A stretch of 6,232 nucleotides of DNA from the NCBI GenBank assembly GCA_900765235.1, contig CAAFRK010000292.1, forward strand, positions 1-6,232. Direction: 5' to 3'. This document shows, piece after piece, positions 1 through 6,232 of the stretch (its first letter is position 1; each line of letters opens with the position of its first letter). The position numbers and the translations under genes are program-made. The notes beneath the pieces are model-generated. The model was not told the origin of the DNA. It made no database searches and was given only the letters and a program-made list of their open reading frames with translations. The stretch is from an uncultured Veillonella sp. (GTDB taxonomy: Bacteria > Bacillota_C > Negativicutes > Veillonellales > Veillonellaceae).

Positions 1-2
1 GA

Positions 3-302
3 TTATTTTTTGCGTTTTTTAGCTTTTGCAGCGTTAACTTGTTCTTTCAAACCTTTACCAGCTTTGAATGCAGGGGATTTGGAAGCTGCGATAGTGATAG
101 TTTTACCGTTTTGTGGGTTACGGCCTTCACGAGCTGCGCGTTCACGAACTTCGAATGTACCGAAGCCGATAACTTGTACTTTACCGCCAGCAGCTAATTC
201 TTCAGCAACTGTGTCAAATACAGCTTTTACCGCTTTTTCAGCGTCTTTTTTAGTTAATTCAGTTTTTTGTGCAACACTTGCGATTAATTCTGTTTTGTTC
301 AT
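3..302 (-). CDS. hup: HU family DNA-binding protein
   Basis: This is a 99-residue histone-like HU protein, a dimeric nucleoid protein that bends and compacts DNA without strong sequence preference. The N-terminal helical dimerisation part spans about residues 1-40. The family signature [18 protein letters not shown] (46-63) follows, with Pro63 at the tip of the beta arm that intercalates into the minor groove. The conserved [14 protein letters not shown] segment (74-87) packs back onto the body. Typical HU proteins have 90-92 residues; this one carries a short extra basic tail, KAKKRKK (93-99). The ATG is fixed by an AAGGAGGT site six bases upstream. It is the last gene visible in the rightward-to-leftward cluster, 51 bases after mazG with no terminator between, so co-transcription is likely. 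A weak private promoter is possible. HU versus IHF: the length, the signature and the single-copy context favour HU. The family assignment is firm. Confidence 0.97.
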   Translation of the reverse strand: MNKTELIASVAQKTELTKKDAEKAVKAVFDTVAEELAAGGKVQVIGFGTFEVRERAAREGRNPQNGKTITIAASKSPAFKAGKGLKEQVNAAKAKKRKK

Positions 303-308
303 GACAGA

Positions 309-316
309 ACCTCCTT
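309..316 (-). promoter_or_regulatory. Strong ribosome binding site of the HU gene
   Basis: On the minus strand this reads AAGGAGGT, a full match to the anti-Shine-Dalgarno sequence, six bases before the ATG at 302. It fixes the start of HU and suggests high translation, as expected for an abundant nucleoid protein. Confidence 0.9.
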
Positions 317-322
317 AAAAAT

Positions 323-328
323 ACTATA
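323..328 (-). promoter_or_regulatory. Possible -10 element for HU (weak)
   Basis: The minus strand reads TATAGT in the 51-base gap between mazG and HU. No good -35 hexamer lies 16-18 bases upstream, and there is no extended TGn motif. A start about seven bases downstream would fall inside the HU ribosome binding site, leaving a leader of only about 13 bases. It may be a chance match in AT-rich sequence. HU genes often have their own promoter, which is the only reason to list it. Confidence 0.25.
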
Positions 329-353
329 CCTAAGAAGCATGCAAACCTCTAGG

Positions 354-1136
354 CTACTTTTCCTGCACTTTAGCCTCCTCCCAAAAAGCATCCAGCTCAG
401 CTAATGAAAAGTCTTCCCATGAGCGATCGCTTTGGTTAACACAAGCTTCTACATGTAAAAAACGCTGTCGGAACTTTGTGTTTGTGCGATTTAGTGCATT
501 TTCACCGCTTATTTTATACCATCTTAATAGATTAATCAAGGAAAAAAGCACATCTCCCGCTTCTTTTTCCATATTTTCTCTATCTTCTTGGGCAATAGCT
601 TCCTTAAATTCACCCATTTCTTCGGAAACTTTCGCCCAAACTGGATCGAGCTCATCCCAGTCAAAACCTAGCTTTGCAGCCTTTTCTTGTAGTTTGTAAG
701 CCGCTACTAAAGCAGGTAAACCTTTGGATACACCATCCAATACAGATTTTTGTATATTTTTCTTTTCTTGCGCCTTTAATTCATCCCAACTGTATGATTT
801 TTCATTATTTTCAGGGTCAAAAACATGGGGATGACGACGAATCATCTTTTCCGTCACATCGTGAATTACATCTTCCAATGTAAATTGACCGGCTTCCTCA
901 GCTAATTGACTGTGAAAGACAACTTGTAATAATACATCACCAAGTTCTTCACGAAGATTTGGCATATCTTTATTATCAATAGCATCTACTACTTCATAGG
1001 TTTCTTCGATGAAATATCGACGCAACGACTCATGAGTTTGCTTTTGATCCCAAGGACAACCATTCGGAGCACGCAAAGCTTTTACCACATCTACTAATGG
1101 TTGTACCGATATAGGTTTATCAGTATTGTTTTTCAT
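354..1136 (-). CDS. mazG: Nucleoside triphosphate pyrophosphohydrolase MazG (two-domain, stand-alone)
   Basis: This 260-residue protein hydrolyses NTPs and dNTPs to the monophosphate plus pyrophosphate, a cytosolic house-cleaning role. It contains two tandem MazG all-alpha domains. Domain 1 has CPWDQKQTHESL (27-38), the E45-x-x-E48 pair and E64-x-x-D67 within EELGDVLLQVVFHS, followed by the conserved RRHPHVF (100-106). Domain 2 has KLGFDWD (155-161), E173-x-x-E176 and E192-x-x-D195 within EAGDVLFSLINLLR. Both domains keep the four acidic Mg2+-binding positions. The length matches the E. coli-type MazG of about 263 residues. The tetrapyrrole methylase-like domain fused in front of MazG in Bacillus YabN is absent. 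The start ATG overlaps the end of the flippase gene by 17 bases and follows a long AAGGAGGAGG site, indicating coupled translation. HU follows 51 bases downstream. The identification is secure; the physiological substrate is not visible from sequence. Confidence 0.96.
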   Translation of the reverse strand: MKNNTDKPISVQPLVDVVKALRAPNGCPWDQKQTHESLRRYFIEETYEVVDAIDNKDMPNLREELGDVLLQVVFHSQLAEEAGQFTLEDVIHDVTEKMIRRHPHVFDPENNEKSYSWDELKAQEKKNIQKSVLDGVSKGLPALVAAYKLQEKAAKLGFDWDELDPVWAKVSEEMGEFKEAIAQEDRENMEKEAGDVLFSLINLLRWYKISGENALNRTNTKFRQRFLHVEACVNQSDRSWEDFSLAELDAFWEEAKVQEK

Positions 1137-2727
1137 ATAGCTTAGCCTCCTCCTTATCTCGGCGAGCCTGTAATCGCTTACCTATAACTGGGAAATGATA
1201 CATATCGGCTTTTACAACGGCCTTTGTTAACCATAGGGATAAACCATACACAAATACCGCTACAATAATAGCCGCTGCCACTGCACCACCGTTACCGAAC
1301 AGTTCTACAGTCGTCACATATACCACCTGTGTAGCACCGCCCATAGCCATGGCAGACACTACAATTTTTAATAACTCTAATTTATTGAGTACGGAGCCTA
1401 CATATTTTTTTACAAATATATAGTTTATGAGTGCAGCAATAGCAAAGTTTAAATTCGTTGCCCATGCGGCACCATTAATACCAAGTTCAATAGTACCTGT
1501 CAATTGATAGTCCAAGAATGTCTTAGCCAATAGACCGATAAAAATGGCTACCATAGGAATAACAGTTCTACCTAAGCCCTGCAAAATGCCTGCTGTAATC
1601 TGTTGCCACCCTAAGAATATAATACTCAAGCTAATAACAGCAATAACAGGACCAGCATGAGGCGTTGCGTATATCAATTTAGATATAGGTGTCGCTAATA
1701 CACAGAGCCCAATGCAGGCCGGTATAGTGAACATATTGGCAATCTTAATGGCTGTGCCGGCGCGCTGTACAATGCGGTGCACATCACCTTGGGCATGTGC
1801 CTCAGATACAGCTGGTACAAGGCTAGCAGCCAAGGATGTAGTCAAAATGATAGGCAAACCAATCAACGATGTAGCCATCCCTGTGAGATAGCCAAATTGT
1901 GTTGTCGCTTCATTGAGGTAATACCCAATATCCATCAATCGCTTTGGTACGATAAATGTATCGATAAGAGATACCATGGGCAACATAATATTAGCCATTG
2001 AAACTGGTATAGCCAAGCTAAATAGTCGTTTGACTACAGAGCCATTGCTTTCACCAATAGCATTGGGATTCTGCTGTGCCAACATTTGCGCTCGTACACG
2101 ACGCTGACGATAGTAAAAGTAAATCAATACGATCAACCCAGCTAATACACCGGGGAATGTAGCGAACGTTGCACCACCTGCCGCCAAGTGTAGACCTCTA
2201 TCAATGAAATAATAAGCTAAGCCCACCATAGAGGATACGCGGAAGATTTGTTCAAAGACTTGGCTAGTTCCCGTAGGTACCATGTATTGGAAGCCTTGGA
2301 AATAACCTCTGAAACAGCTCAAAATCGTAACGATGAAGATAGCTGGCGACAATAGCTGAATCGCTAAGAGTGCACGAGGATCTGTAATAATATGGGTATC
2401 TATGAGCCACTGTGCACTGCCGTATAAGGCTACACTAAATACAAGACCTAATAGTGTTAACACCTTTAACGATACGGAAAATACTTGTTGTACGCCCCGC
2501 ATATCATCATTAGCTAGCTTTTCCGCAATCATAATAGATATGGCCACAGGGATGCCTGCCGCGGAAATACTAACGATAATTTGATAAATCGGATAGGCCA
2601 TCATATATAGGCCAATCCCTTCACCACCGAGAACGCGTGCAATAAGGACTTTACTGAAAGCCCCAATAACCTTAACGATAATTCCAGCTAAGGTTAAAAT
2701 CATAGCCCCCTTTAAAAATCGATTCAT
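1120..2727 (-). CDS. SpoVB/MurJ-like membrane flippase (MOP superfamily, polysaccharide biosynthesis family)
   Basis: This 535-residue polytopic inner-membrane protein shows about 14 hydrophobic segments. The first lies near residues 8-30 and the last near 480-500, with a basic cytoplasmic loop around 207-234 and a charged C-terminal tail (about 515-535). SpoVB-type landmarks are RVLGGEGIGLY (31-41), the arginine-containing FRGYFQG (139-145) and ILQGLGRT (381-388). Family members move lipid-linked sugars such as lipid II or other undecaprenyl intermediates across the membrane. SpoVB itself acts in spore cortex formation in Bacillus. The gene order mfd-flippase-mazG matches the Bacillus mfd-spoVB-yabN locus, so it is probably the positional counterpart of spoVB. 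Whether it serves as the lipid II flippase or exports another glycan cannot be decided here. The start ATG overlaps the mfd stop as ATGA and has a strong ribosome binding site. The family call is strong; the substrate is unknown. Confidence 0.9.
   Translation of the reverse strand: MNRFLKGAMILTLAGIIVKVIGAFSKVLIARVLGGEGIGLYMMAYPIYQIIVSISAAGIPVAISIMIAEKLANDDMRGVQQVFSVSLKVLTLLGLVFSVALYGSAQWLIDTHIITDPRALLAIQLLSPAIFIVTILSCFRGYFQGFQYMVPTGTSQVFEQIFRVSSMVGLAYYFIDRGLHLAAGGATFATFPGVLAGLIVLIYFYYRQRRVRAQMLAQQNPNAIGESNGSVVKRLFSLAIPVSMANIMLPMVSLIDTFIVPKRLMDIGYYLNEATTQFGYLTGMATSLIGLPIILTTSLAASLVPAVSEAHAQGDVHRIVQRAGTAIKIANMFTIPACIGLCVLATPISKLIYATPHAGPVIAVISLSIIFLGWQQITAGILQGLGRTVIPMVAIFIGLLAKTFLDYQLTGTIELGINGAAWATNLNFAIAALINYIFVKKYVGSVLNKLELLKIVVSAMAMGGATQVVYVTTVELFGNGGAVAAAIIVAVFVYGLSLWLTKAVVKADMYHFPVIGKRLQARRDKEEAKLYEKQY
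1146..1155 (-). promoter_or_regulatory. Extended ribosome binding site of mazG inside the flippase gene
   Basis: The minus strand reads AAGGAGGAGG, so two overlapping AGGAGG registers are available. It lies 9 bases before the ATG at 1136 when measured from its last G. It sits within the last codons of the upstream flippase and supports the start that gives a 17-base gene overlap. Confidence 0.8.
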
Positions 2728-5700
2728 AGGCCCTCCTTAGACGATGATTTCTGGCTCAAAGCCTTCATCACCGCTTCCGTAATGGTCAAAATAGAACCTT
2801 TCATGCCATTGAGGCTCACATATAATGTAGCCGGCTTGGTATCTGCGAACTTCATCTTCTTCCAGAGATCTTCCCGTACAGCCCCCATATCCCAGTCGGC
2901 CATCTTGGAATCATCATGCCAATGAATGGTAAGTTGTTGATCTCTACGTACGATACTTTTAATGCCCAGTAATCGAGCTTGTTCTTTAATTTGAGCAATG
3001 CGCAACAAACGGTCTACCGGATCGGTTGGCGTACCGAAGCGATCGATGAGTTCATCCGTCATATCGTCAAGCTGTTCTTTCGATTTGATATGTAACAATC
3101 GTTGATATACAGAAATCTTACGGGCACTATCTTTGATATATGCATCGTCGATAAAAGCATCTACCTCTAAGTCGATTGCTGGGTCAATGGATACTTCCCG
3201 TTCAACCTCTTTATTTTGAGCCTTAGCAATGGCTTCTTCTAACATACTTACGTACATACCAAAGCCGACGGATGCGATATTACCATGTTGTTGTGAACCT
3301 AATAGATTACCAGCACCGCGAATTTCTAAATCGCGCATAGCTAATTTAAAACCAGCGCCCAGCTCTGTGAACTCTTCAATAGCTTTTAAACGCTTTTCAG
3401 CAGCCTCTGAAAGCATTTTATCAGGGCGATACATAAAGTATGCATAGGCCCGTCTACGAGAACGTCCTACGCGGCCACGCATTTGATATAGCTGAGATAA
3501 GCCTAAGCGATCCGCATCATAAATGATGATTGTGTTCGCATTTGGTATATCTAGACCGGTTTCAATGATACTAGTAGACAATAATACATCATAATGGCCT
3601 TCATAGAAATCAGTCATGATTTCCTCAATTTGACGGCCTGTCATTTGACCATGAGCAATAGCGTAACGTAACCCAGGCAAGGCCTCTTCTAATAACTCAC
3701 CCATGTGATTAATGGATGCTACGCGGTTATATACAAAATAAACCTGACCACCACGCGCCAATTCGCGCTTGATCGCATCGGCCACGAGGTTCATATCATA
3801 TTCCACTACATAGGTTTGAACCGGCAAACGTTCTTCTGGAGGCGTGTTGATAACGGACATTTCTCGAACACCAACGAGGGACATGTGTAATGTCCGAGGA
3901 ATTGGGGTCGCACTCAAGGTGAGCACATCAATATTATTAGCCCACTCTTTCCATTTTTCCTTTTGAGCTACCCCGAAACGTTGTTCCTCATCTACAACGA
4001 GCATACCTAAATCTTTGAAGACAACCTTCTTATTGAGCAAGGAATGTGTGCCGATAAGAACATCAATGGATCCATCTTCAACGCCTTTTAGAACTTGTTT
4101 TTTCTCAGCTGTACTGCGGAAACGATTGAGTACATCTACCTTGACCCCAAATGGAGCAAAGCGGTTCAAGAAGGTTTGGAAATGTTGCTGTGCCAAAACA
4201 GTAGTTGGAACAAGTACCGCTACTTGTTTGCCGCTCATAACAGCCTTAAAGATGGCACGCATGGCCACCTCTGTTTTACCAAAGCCTACGTCACCTGCTA
4301 GCAAACGGTCCATAGGAACTGGTTTTTCCATGGATGCCTTTATTTCTGCTGTTGCTTGTAATTGATCTTCCGTTTCTTCATAAGGAAATGCATCTTCAAA
4401 TTCCTGCTGCCATGGTTGGTCAGGCAAGAATGCAAAGCCTTGCGTTATTTCACGCTGTGCATAGAGTTCAACTAACTTATCTGCTAAATCATCAATAGAT
4501 TTCTTTGCCTTTGTAACAACCTTAGCCCAGTCACGGCCACCCATTTTATTGATGCGCGGCACATCCCCTTCATTACCAATATACTTTTGTAATTGATCTA
4601 AATTGTTGGCGGGTAAGAATAGTTTATCTGATCCCGCATAGTCAATTTCAATATAATCCCGATGAATCCCTTCTGTTTCTATCGTTTTAAGACCAATATA
4701 CTTACCAATACCGTGCATACTATGTACAACATAGTCACCAGGTGTTAAATCGGTGAAATAATTAATTTCTTGGCCCTTTTTAGGCCTGTTCCGAAGTTTG
4801 CGTTTTTGCTGTCCGTAAATATTACCTTCAACGACCACAACGAGATGGCTATTAGGCAATTCAAAGCCATCGGTCAATAAACCTTGTAAGATAACTACCG
4901 TATTAGGCTTTGCAATCCACTCCGCACTATGAACAAAGGCAATACCTTCCCCTTCAAGAGCACGTTCAATCCCTTCTCTTCGTTGTTGATTATTTAATAC
5001 CAATACAACTTGATGATTTAAGCGATGCCATTGCTTAATCTCATCGGTTAATAAAGGAATTTGACGCTCAAAGCTCGTCATCGTCTTGCCTTGAATACCA
5101 ATTGGGGTAAATCCAGCTAAGCCAATAGAACGTTGTTGCATAAATGTGAAAGCTACTTGATTCGTCGCTTCTACAGTACGTTGCAATTCACTCCAGTCAC
5201 AATGATTTTTACGATGTGTTGGATCCTCCTTAAGGAATTTCTTTAATGCTTCCTGAATACGACCAGGCTCATCGTAAATAAGAGTGCCTTCTTTCACATA
5301 GGACAATAAGGTGCAATCTGCATCACTTTTACCAAGAAAGAAAGGTGTCACCGTATAAGAATCGATTTGTTCAATAGAACGTTGGTTCTCTACCGAGAAG
5401 AACCGCAACGTATCAATTTCATCGCCAAAGAACTCAATACGTATCGGGTGTTCACTATTAACAGGATATATGTCTAAAATATCCCCGCGCACGGCAAAAT
5501 GACCACGTTGTTCCACCTGGTCTACACGTTCATATCCAATTGTAACGAGCTGTTCAAGAGCTGTATCGCGTTCAATCGTATCATTCAAAGAGAAATGTAA
5601 CGACTGTCCTTTTAAATATTGTGGAGATACCACATACTGTGTAACCTCTTCAGCATTCGCAATGACTACAGCAGGTTCCTGCCATGCTAGCAATGCTAAG

Positions 5701-6020
5701 GCACGCATTTGTGCCCCTTGGTCTTCAAGGCTACGAGCAATCGTTGTAAAGTCCACATGATCTGTTATAGGAAATGATAGGACAGGAATATTAGGCCAGA
5801 AAAAGGCTAAATCCCGTTCCCACATCTCTTTATGGTCCTTATCATGGACTACGATAACTACAGGCTTTGTAAGACCCGTAGAAAAAGCTTGATTTAAGAG
5901 GAAACTCTTTTGAGATCCACTAAGACCATATATGACTGACTTTCCTTTCCGCTGAAATGCGTTTAGCCCATCCACAAAGGATGGGTTCTGTGAAAGCAGT
6001 TTTGTTAATGTATTATCCAT
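2724..6020 (-). CDS. mfd: Transcription-repair coupling factor Mfd
   Basis: This 1098-residue DNA translocase removes RNA polymerase stalled at lesions and recruits UvrA for excision repair of the transcribed strand. The N-terminal UvrB-like module (about 1-350) has GLSGSQKS at 32-39, a degenerate ATP site in which Q37 replaces the Walker A Gly. It also has the D2 segment [19 protein letters not shown] (168-186), in the UvrA-contact region. The RNA polymerase interaction domain begins at [19 protein letters not shown] (426-444). The RecG-like motor follows: Walker A GDVGFGKT (576-583), DEEQ (677-680), SATPIPRT (703-710) and QMRGRVGRS (846-854). The TRG motif is next, with [13 protein letters not shown] (896-908). 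The C-terminal autoinhibitory domain lies at about 945-1080. The protein is slightly shorter than E. coli (1148) or B. subtilis (1177) Mfd, but no motif is missing. It is first in the operon, behind an extended -10 promoter, with only a weak GGTG ribosome binding site. It ends in a four-base overlap with the flippase gene. Confidence 0.98.
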   Translation of the reverse strand: MDNTLTKLLSQNPSFVDGLNAFQRKGKSVIYGLSGSQKSFLLNQAFSTGLTKPVVIVVHDKDHKEMWERDLAFFWPNIPVLSFPITDHVDFTTIARSLEDQGAQMRALALLAWQEPAVVIANAEEVTQYVVSPQYLKGQSLHFSLNDTIERDTALEQLVTIGYERVDQVEQRGHFAVRGDILDIYPVNSEHPIRIEFFGDEIDTLRFFSVENQRSIEQIDSYTVTPFFLGKSDADCTLLSYVKEGTLIYDEPGRIQEALKKFLKEDPTHRKNHCDWSELQRTVEATNQVAFTFMQQRSIGLAGFTPIGIQGKTMTSFERQIPLLTDEIKQWHRLNHQVVLVLNNQQRREGIERALEGEGIAFVHSAEWIAKPNTVVILQGLLTDGFELPNSHLVVVVEGNIYGQQKRKLRNRPKKGQEINYFTDLTPGDYVVHSMHGIGKYIGLKTIETEGIHRDYIEIDYAGSDKLFLPANNLDQLQKYIGNEGDVPRINKMGGRDWAKVVTKAKKSIDDLADKLVELYAQREITQGFAFLPDQPWQQEFEDAFPYEETEDQLQATAEIKASMEKPVPMDRLLAGDVGFGKTEVAMRAIFKAVMSGKQVAVLVPTTVLAQQHFQTFLNRFAPFGVKVDVLNRFRSTAEKKQVLKGVEDGSIDVLIGTHSLLNKKVVFKDLGMLVVDEEQRFGVAQKEKWKEWANNIDVLTLSATPIPRTLHMSLVGVREMSVINTPPEERLPVQTYVVEYDMNLVADAIKRELARGGQVYFVYNRVASINHMGELLEEALPGLRYAIAHGQMTGRQIEEIMTDFYEGHYDVLLSTSIIETGLDIPNANTIIIYDADRLGLSQLYQMRGRVGRSRRRAYAYFMYRPDKMLSEAAEKRLKAIEEFTELGAGFKLAMRDLEIRGAGNLLGSQQHGNIASVGFGMYVSMLEEAIAKAQNKEVEREVSIDPAIDLEVDAFIDDAYIKDSARKISVYQRLLHIKSKEQLDDMTDELIDRFGTPTDPVDRLLRIAQIKEQARLLGIKSIVRRDQQLTIHWHDDSKMADWDMGAVREDLWKKMKFADTKPATLYVSLNGMKGSILTITEAVMKALSQKSSSKEGL
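2731..2738 (-). promoter_or_regulatory. Ribosome binding site of the flippase gene inside the mfd 3' end
   Basis: The minus strand reads AAGGAGGG, ending three bases before the ATG at 2727. It lies within the last mfd codons. With the four-base ATGA stop/start overlap, it sets this start and allows terminating ribosomes to re-initiate. Confidence 0.85.
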
Positions 6021-6024
6021 ACTG

Positions 6025-6028
6025 CACC
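6025..6028 (-). promoter_or_regulatory. Weak ribosome binding site of mfd
   Basis: The minus strand reads GGTG four bases before the ATG at 6020. It can pair with the CCAC part of the anti-Shine-Dalgarno sequence, but no purine-rich AGGAGG is present in the leader. The contrast with the three downstream genes suggests that initiation of mfd is modest. The match is short and could be fortuitous. Confidence 0.4.
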
Positions 6029-6030
6029 AT

Positions 6031-6043
6031 ATAGTATTACTAT
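6031..6043 (-). repeat. Short perfect inverted repeat in the mfd leader
   Basis: The arms ATAGT and ACTAT are separated by AAT on the minus strand, 10 bases upstream of the mfd start. A second ACTAT lies upstream at 6058-6062, so the central ATAGT could pair with either. The arms are five bases of AT-rich sequence; they may be an operator, a weak hairpin or chance. Confidence 0.3.
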
Positions 6044-6074
6044 GATTACTTAAATTAATAGTTCTAACCCATTT

Positions 6075-6083
6075 ATTATAACA
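6075..6083 (-). promoter_or_regulatory. Extended -10 promoter of the mfd operon
   Basis: The minus strand reads TGTTATAAT, a consensus TATAAT preceded by the TGn extension of a sigma-70/sigma-A promoter. The region 16-18 bases further upstream has no recognisable -35 hexamer, which fits extended -10 promoters. A start about seven bases downstream would give a leader of roughly 48 bases before mfd. The element begins 9 bases after the T-tract of the tRNA terminator. Confidence 0.7.
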
Positions 6084-6092
6084 TTTTTGGGC

Positions 6093-6118
6093 AAAAAAAA
6101 TAGCACCTCAAAAGGTGC
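6093..6118 (-). terminator. Intrinsic terminator of the tRNA-Leu gene
   Basis: On the minus strand a six-base-pair stem, GCACCT/AGGTGC (6113-6118 and 6103-6108), closes a TTTG loop. It is followed after TA by eight consecutive T residues (6100-6093). It starts 8 bases after the encoded CCA of the tRNA. The stem is short but has four G-C pairs and a clean T-run. In the plus direction the A-run precedes the hairpin and no T-run follows, so it is one-directional. Confidence 0.85.
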
Positions 6119-6126
6119 AATAAAGT

Positions 6127-6211
6127 TGGTGCGGGAGAAGGGACTTGAACCCCCACGCCGTAAGGCGCCAGATCCTAAGTCTGGTGCGTCTGCCAATTCC
6201 GCCACTCCCGC
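6127..6211 (-). tRNA. tRNA-Leu (anticodon UAG)
   Basis: This is an 85-base class II tRNA with the 3' CCA encoded in DNA (6129-6127). The acceptor stem GCGGGAG/CTCCCGC has seven perfect pairs. The anticodon stem CCAGA/TCTGG holds the loop CTTAGGA, giving anticodon TAG (6177-6175), which reads CUA and, by wobble, other CUN leucine codons. The long variable arm CGCC-TTAC-GGCG is typical of leucine tRNAs, and discriminator A (6130) is the known leucine identity base. The T arm has GGGGG/CCCTT with two G-U pairs around the loop TTCAAGT. The gene stands alone in this window with its own -10 element and terminator. Confidence 0.97.
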
Positions 6212-6223
6212 GTACCGACTGAA

Positions 6224-6229
6224 ATTATA
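6224..6229 (-). promoter_or_regulatory. -10 element of the tRNA-Leu promoter
   Basis: The minus strand reads TATAAT, 12 bases before the mature 5' end of the tRNA at 6211. Transcription would begin about 5-7 bases before the tRNA, a normal short leader for RNase P processing. The -35 region lies beyond the window edge, so the promoter cannot be confirmed in full. Confidence 0.65.
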
Positions 6230-6232
6230 ATA

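Noticed and set aside
10..318. Plus-strand open frame of 102 codons opposite HU
   Set aside because: It is the antisense shadow of a well-conserved HU gene. It has no recognisable domain and no ribosome binding site.
337..342. GCATGC palindrome in the mazG-HU gap
   Set aside because: A single six-base palindrome is too short to support an operator or a recombination site.
303..353. Possible terminator between mazG and HU
   Set aside because: The only pairing I can draw on the minus strand (CCTAGA with TCTTAGG) needs a bulge and a 12-base loop, and no T-run follows it directly. It does not look like an intrinsic terminator.
4015..4365. Plus-strand open frame of 116 codons opposite mfd
   Set aside because: It lies entirely antisense to the conserved motor domain of Mfd, including Walker A, and shows no family features of its own. 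A frame of this length is expected by chance opposite a long gene.
6119..6126. Possible tRNA-associated integration site downstream of tRNA-Leu
   Set aside because: tRNA genes are common attachment sites, but no integrase, direct repeat of the tRNA 3' end or foreign-looking DNA is present. The next gene is the core gene mfd.
6111..6232. A tRNA array
   Set aside because: Only one complete tRNA is present. The sequence upstream of it is a promoter-like TATAAT, and any further tRNA would lie outside the window.

Overview
This is a compact, ordinary housekeeping segment of a low-to-moderate GC bacterial chromosome. Every gene in it lies on the minus strand. The order mfd, SpoVB-type flippase, mazG, HU resembles the mfd-spoVB-mazG(yabN) neighbourhood known from Firmicutes. 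The strong AAGGAGG ribosome binding sites also fit that phylum. The stand-alone MazG, the short Lys/Arg tail on HU and the general look of the proteins make me favour the class Negativicutes, most likely Veillonella or a close relative. That placement is inference from memory of the families; no search was run.

Layout, read in the direction of transcription (right to left). A complete tRNA-Leu(UAG) gene with encoded CCA sits at 6211-6127. A consensus -10 hexamer lies just upstream of it, and a short intrinsic terminator follows at 6118-6093. Directly after the terminator T-tract is an extended -10 promoter (6083-6075). This promoter probably drives an operon that starts with mfd (6020-2724), the transcription-repair coupling factor. 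The mfd stop and the start of a multi-membrane-span SpoVB/MurJ-like lipid or polysaccharide flippase (2727-1120) overlap as ATGA. The flippase in turn overlaps mazG (1136-354), a two-domain nucleoside triphosphate pyrophosphohydrolase, by 17 bases. After a 51-base gap comes the HU nucleoid protein gene (302-3). It has the strongest ribosome binding site in the window and ends three bases before the window edge. No terminator is visible between mazG and HU, so HU is probably at least partly co-transcribed with the upstream genes.

The genes are linked more by conserved order than by one pathway. Mfd (repair of transcribed strands, release of stalled RNA polymerase), MazG (clearance of non-canonical or damaged NTPs) and HU (DNA architecture) share a genome-maintenance theme. 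The flippase belongs to envelope biogenesis. The overlapping starts suggest translational coupling.

I found no mobile element, CRISPR array, broken gene or convincing unknown system. Apart from the 106-base mfd leader/terminator region and the 51-base mazG-HU gap there is almost no non-coding DNA. The findings are therefore modest: promoter/terminator packing, alternative pairings in short leaders, the single-function MazG, the HU tail and the weak mfd ribosome binding site.
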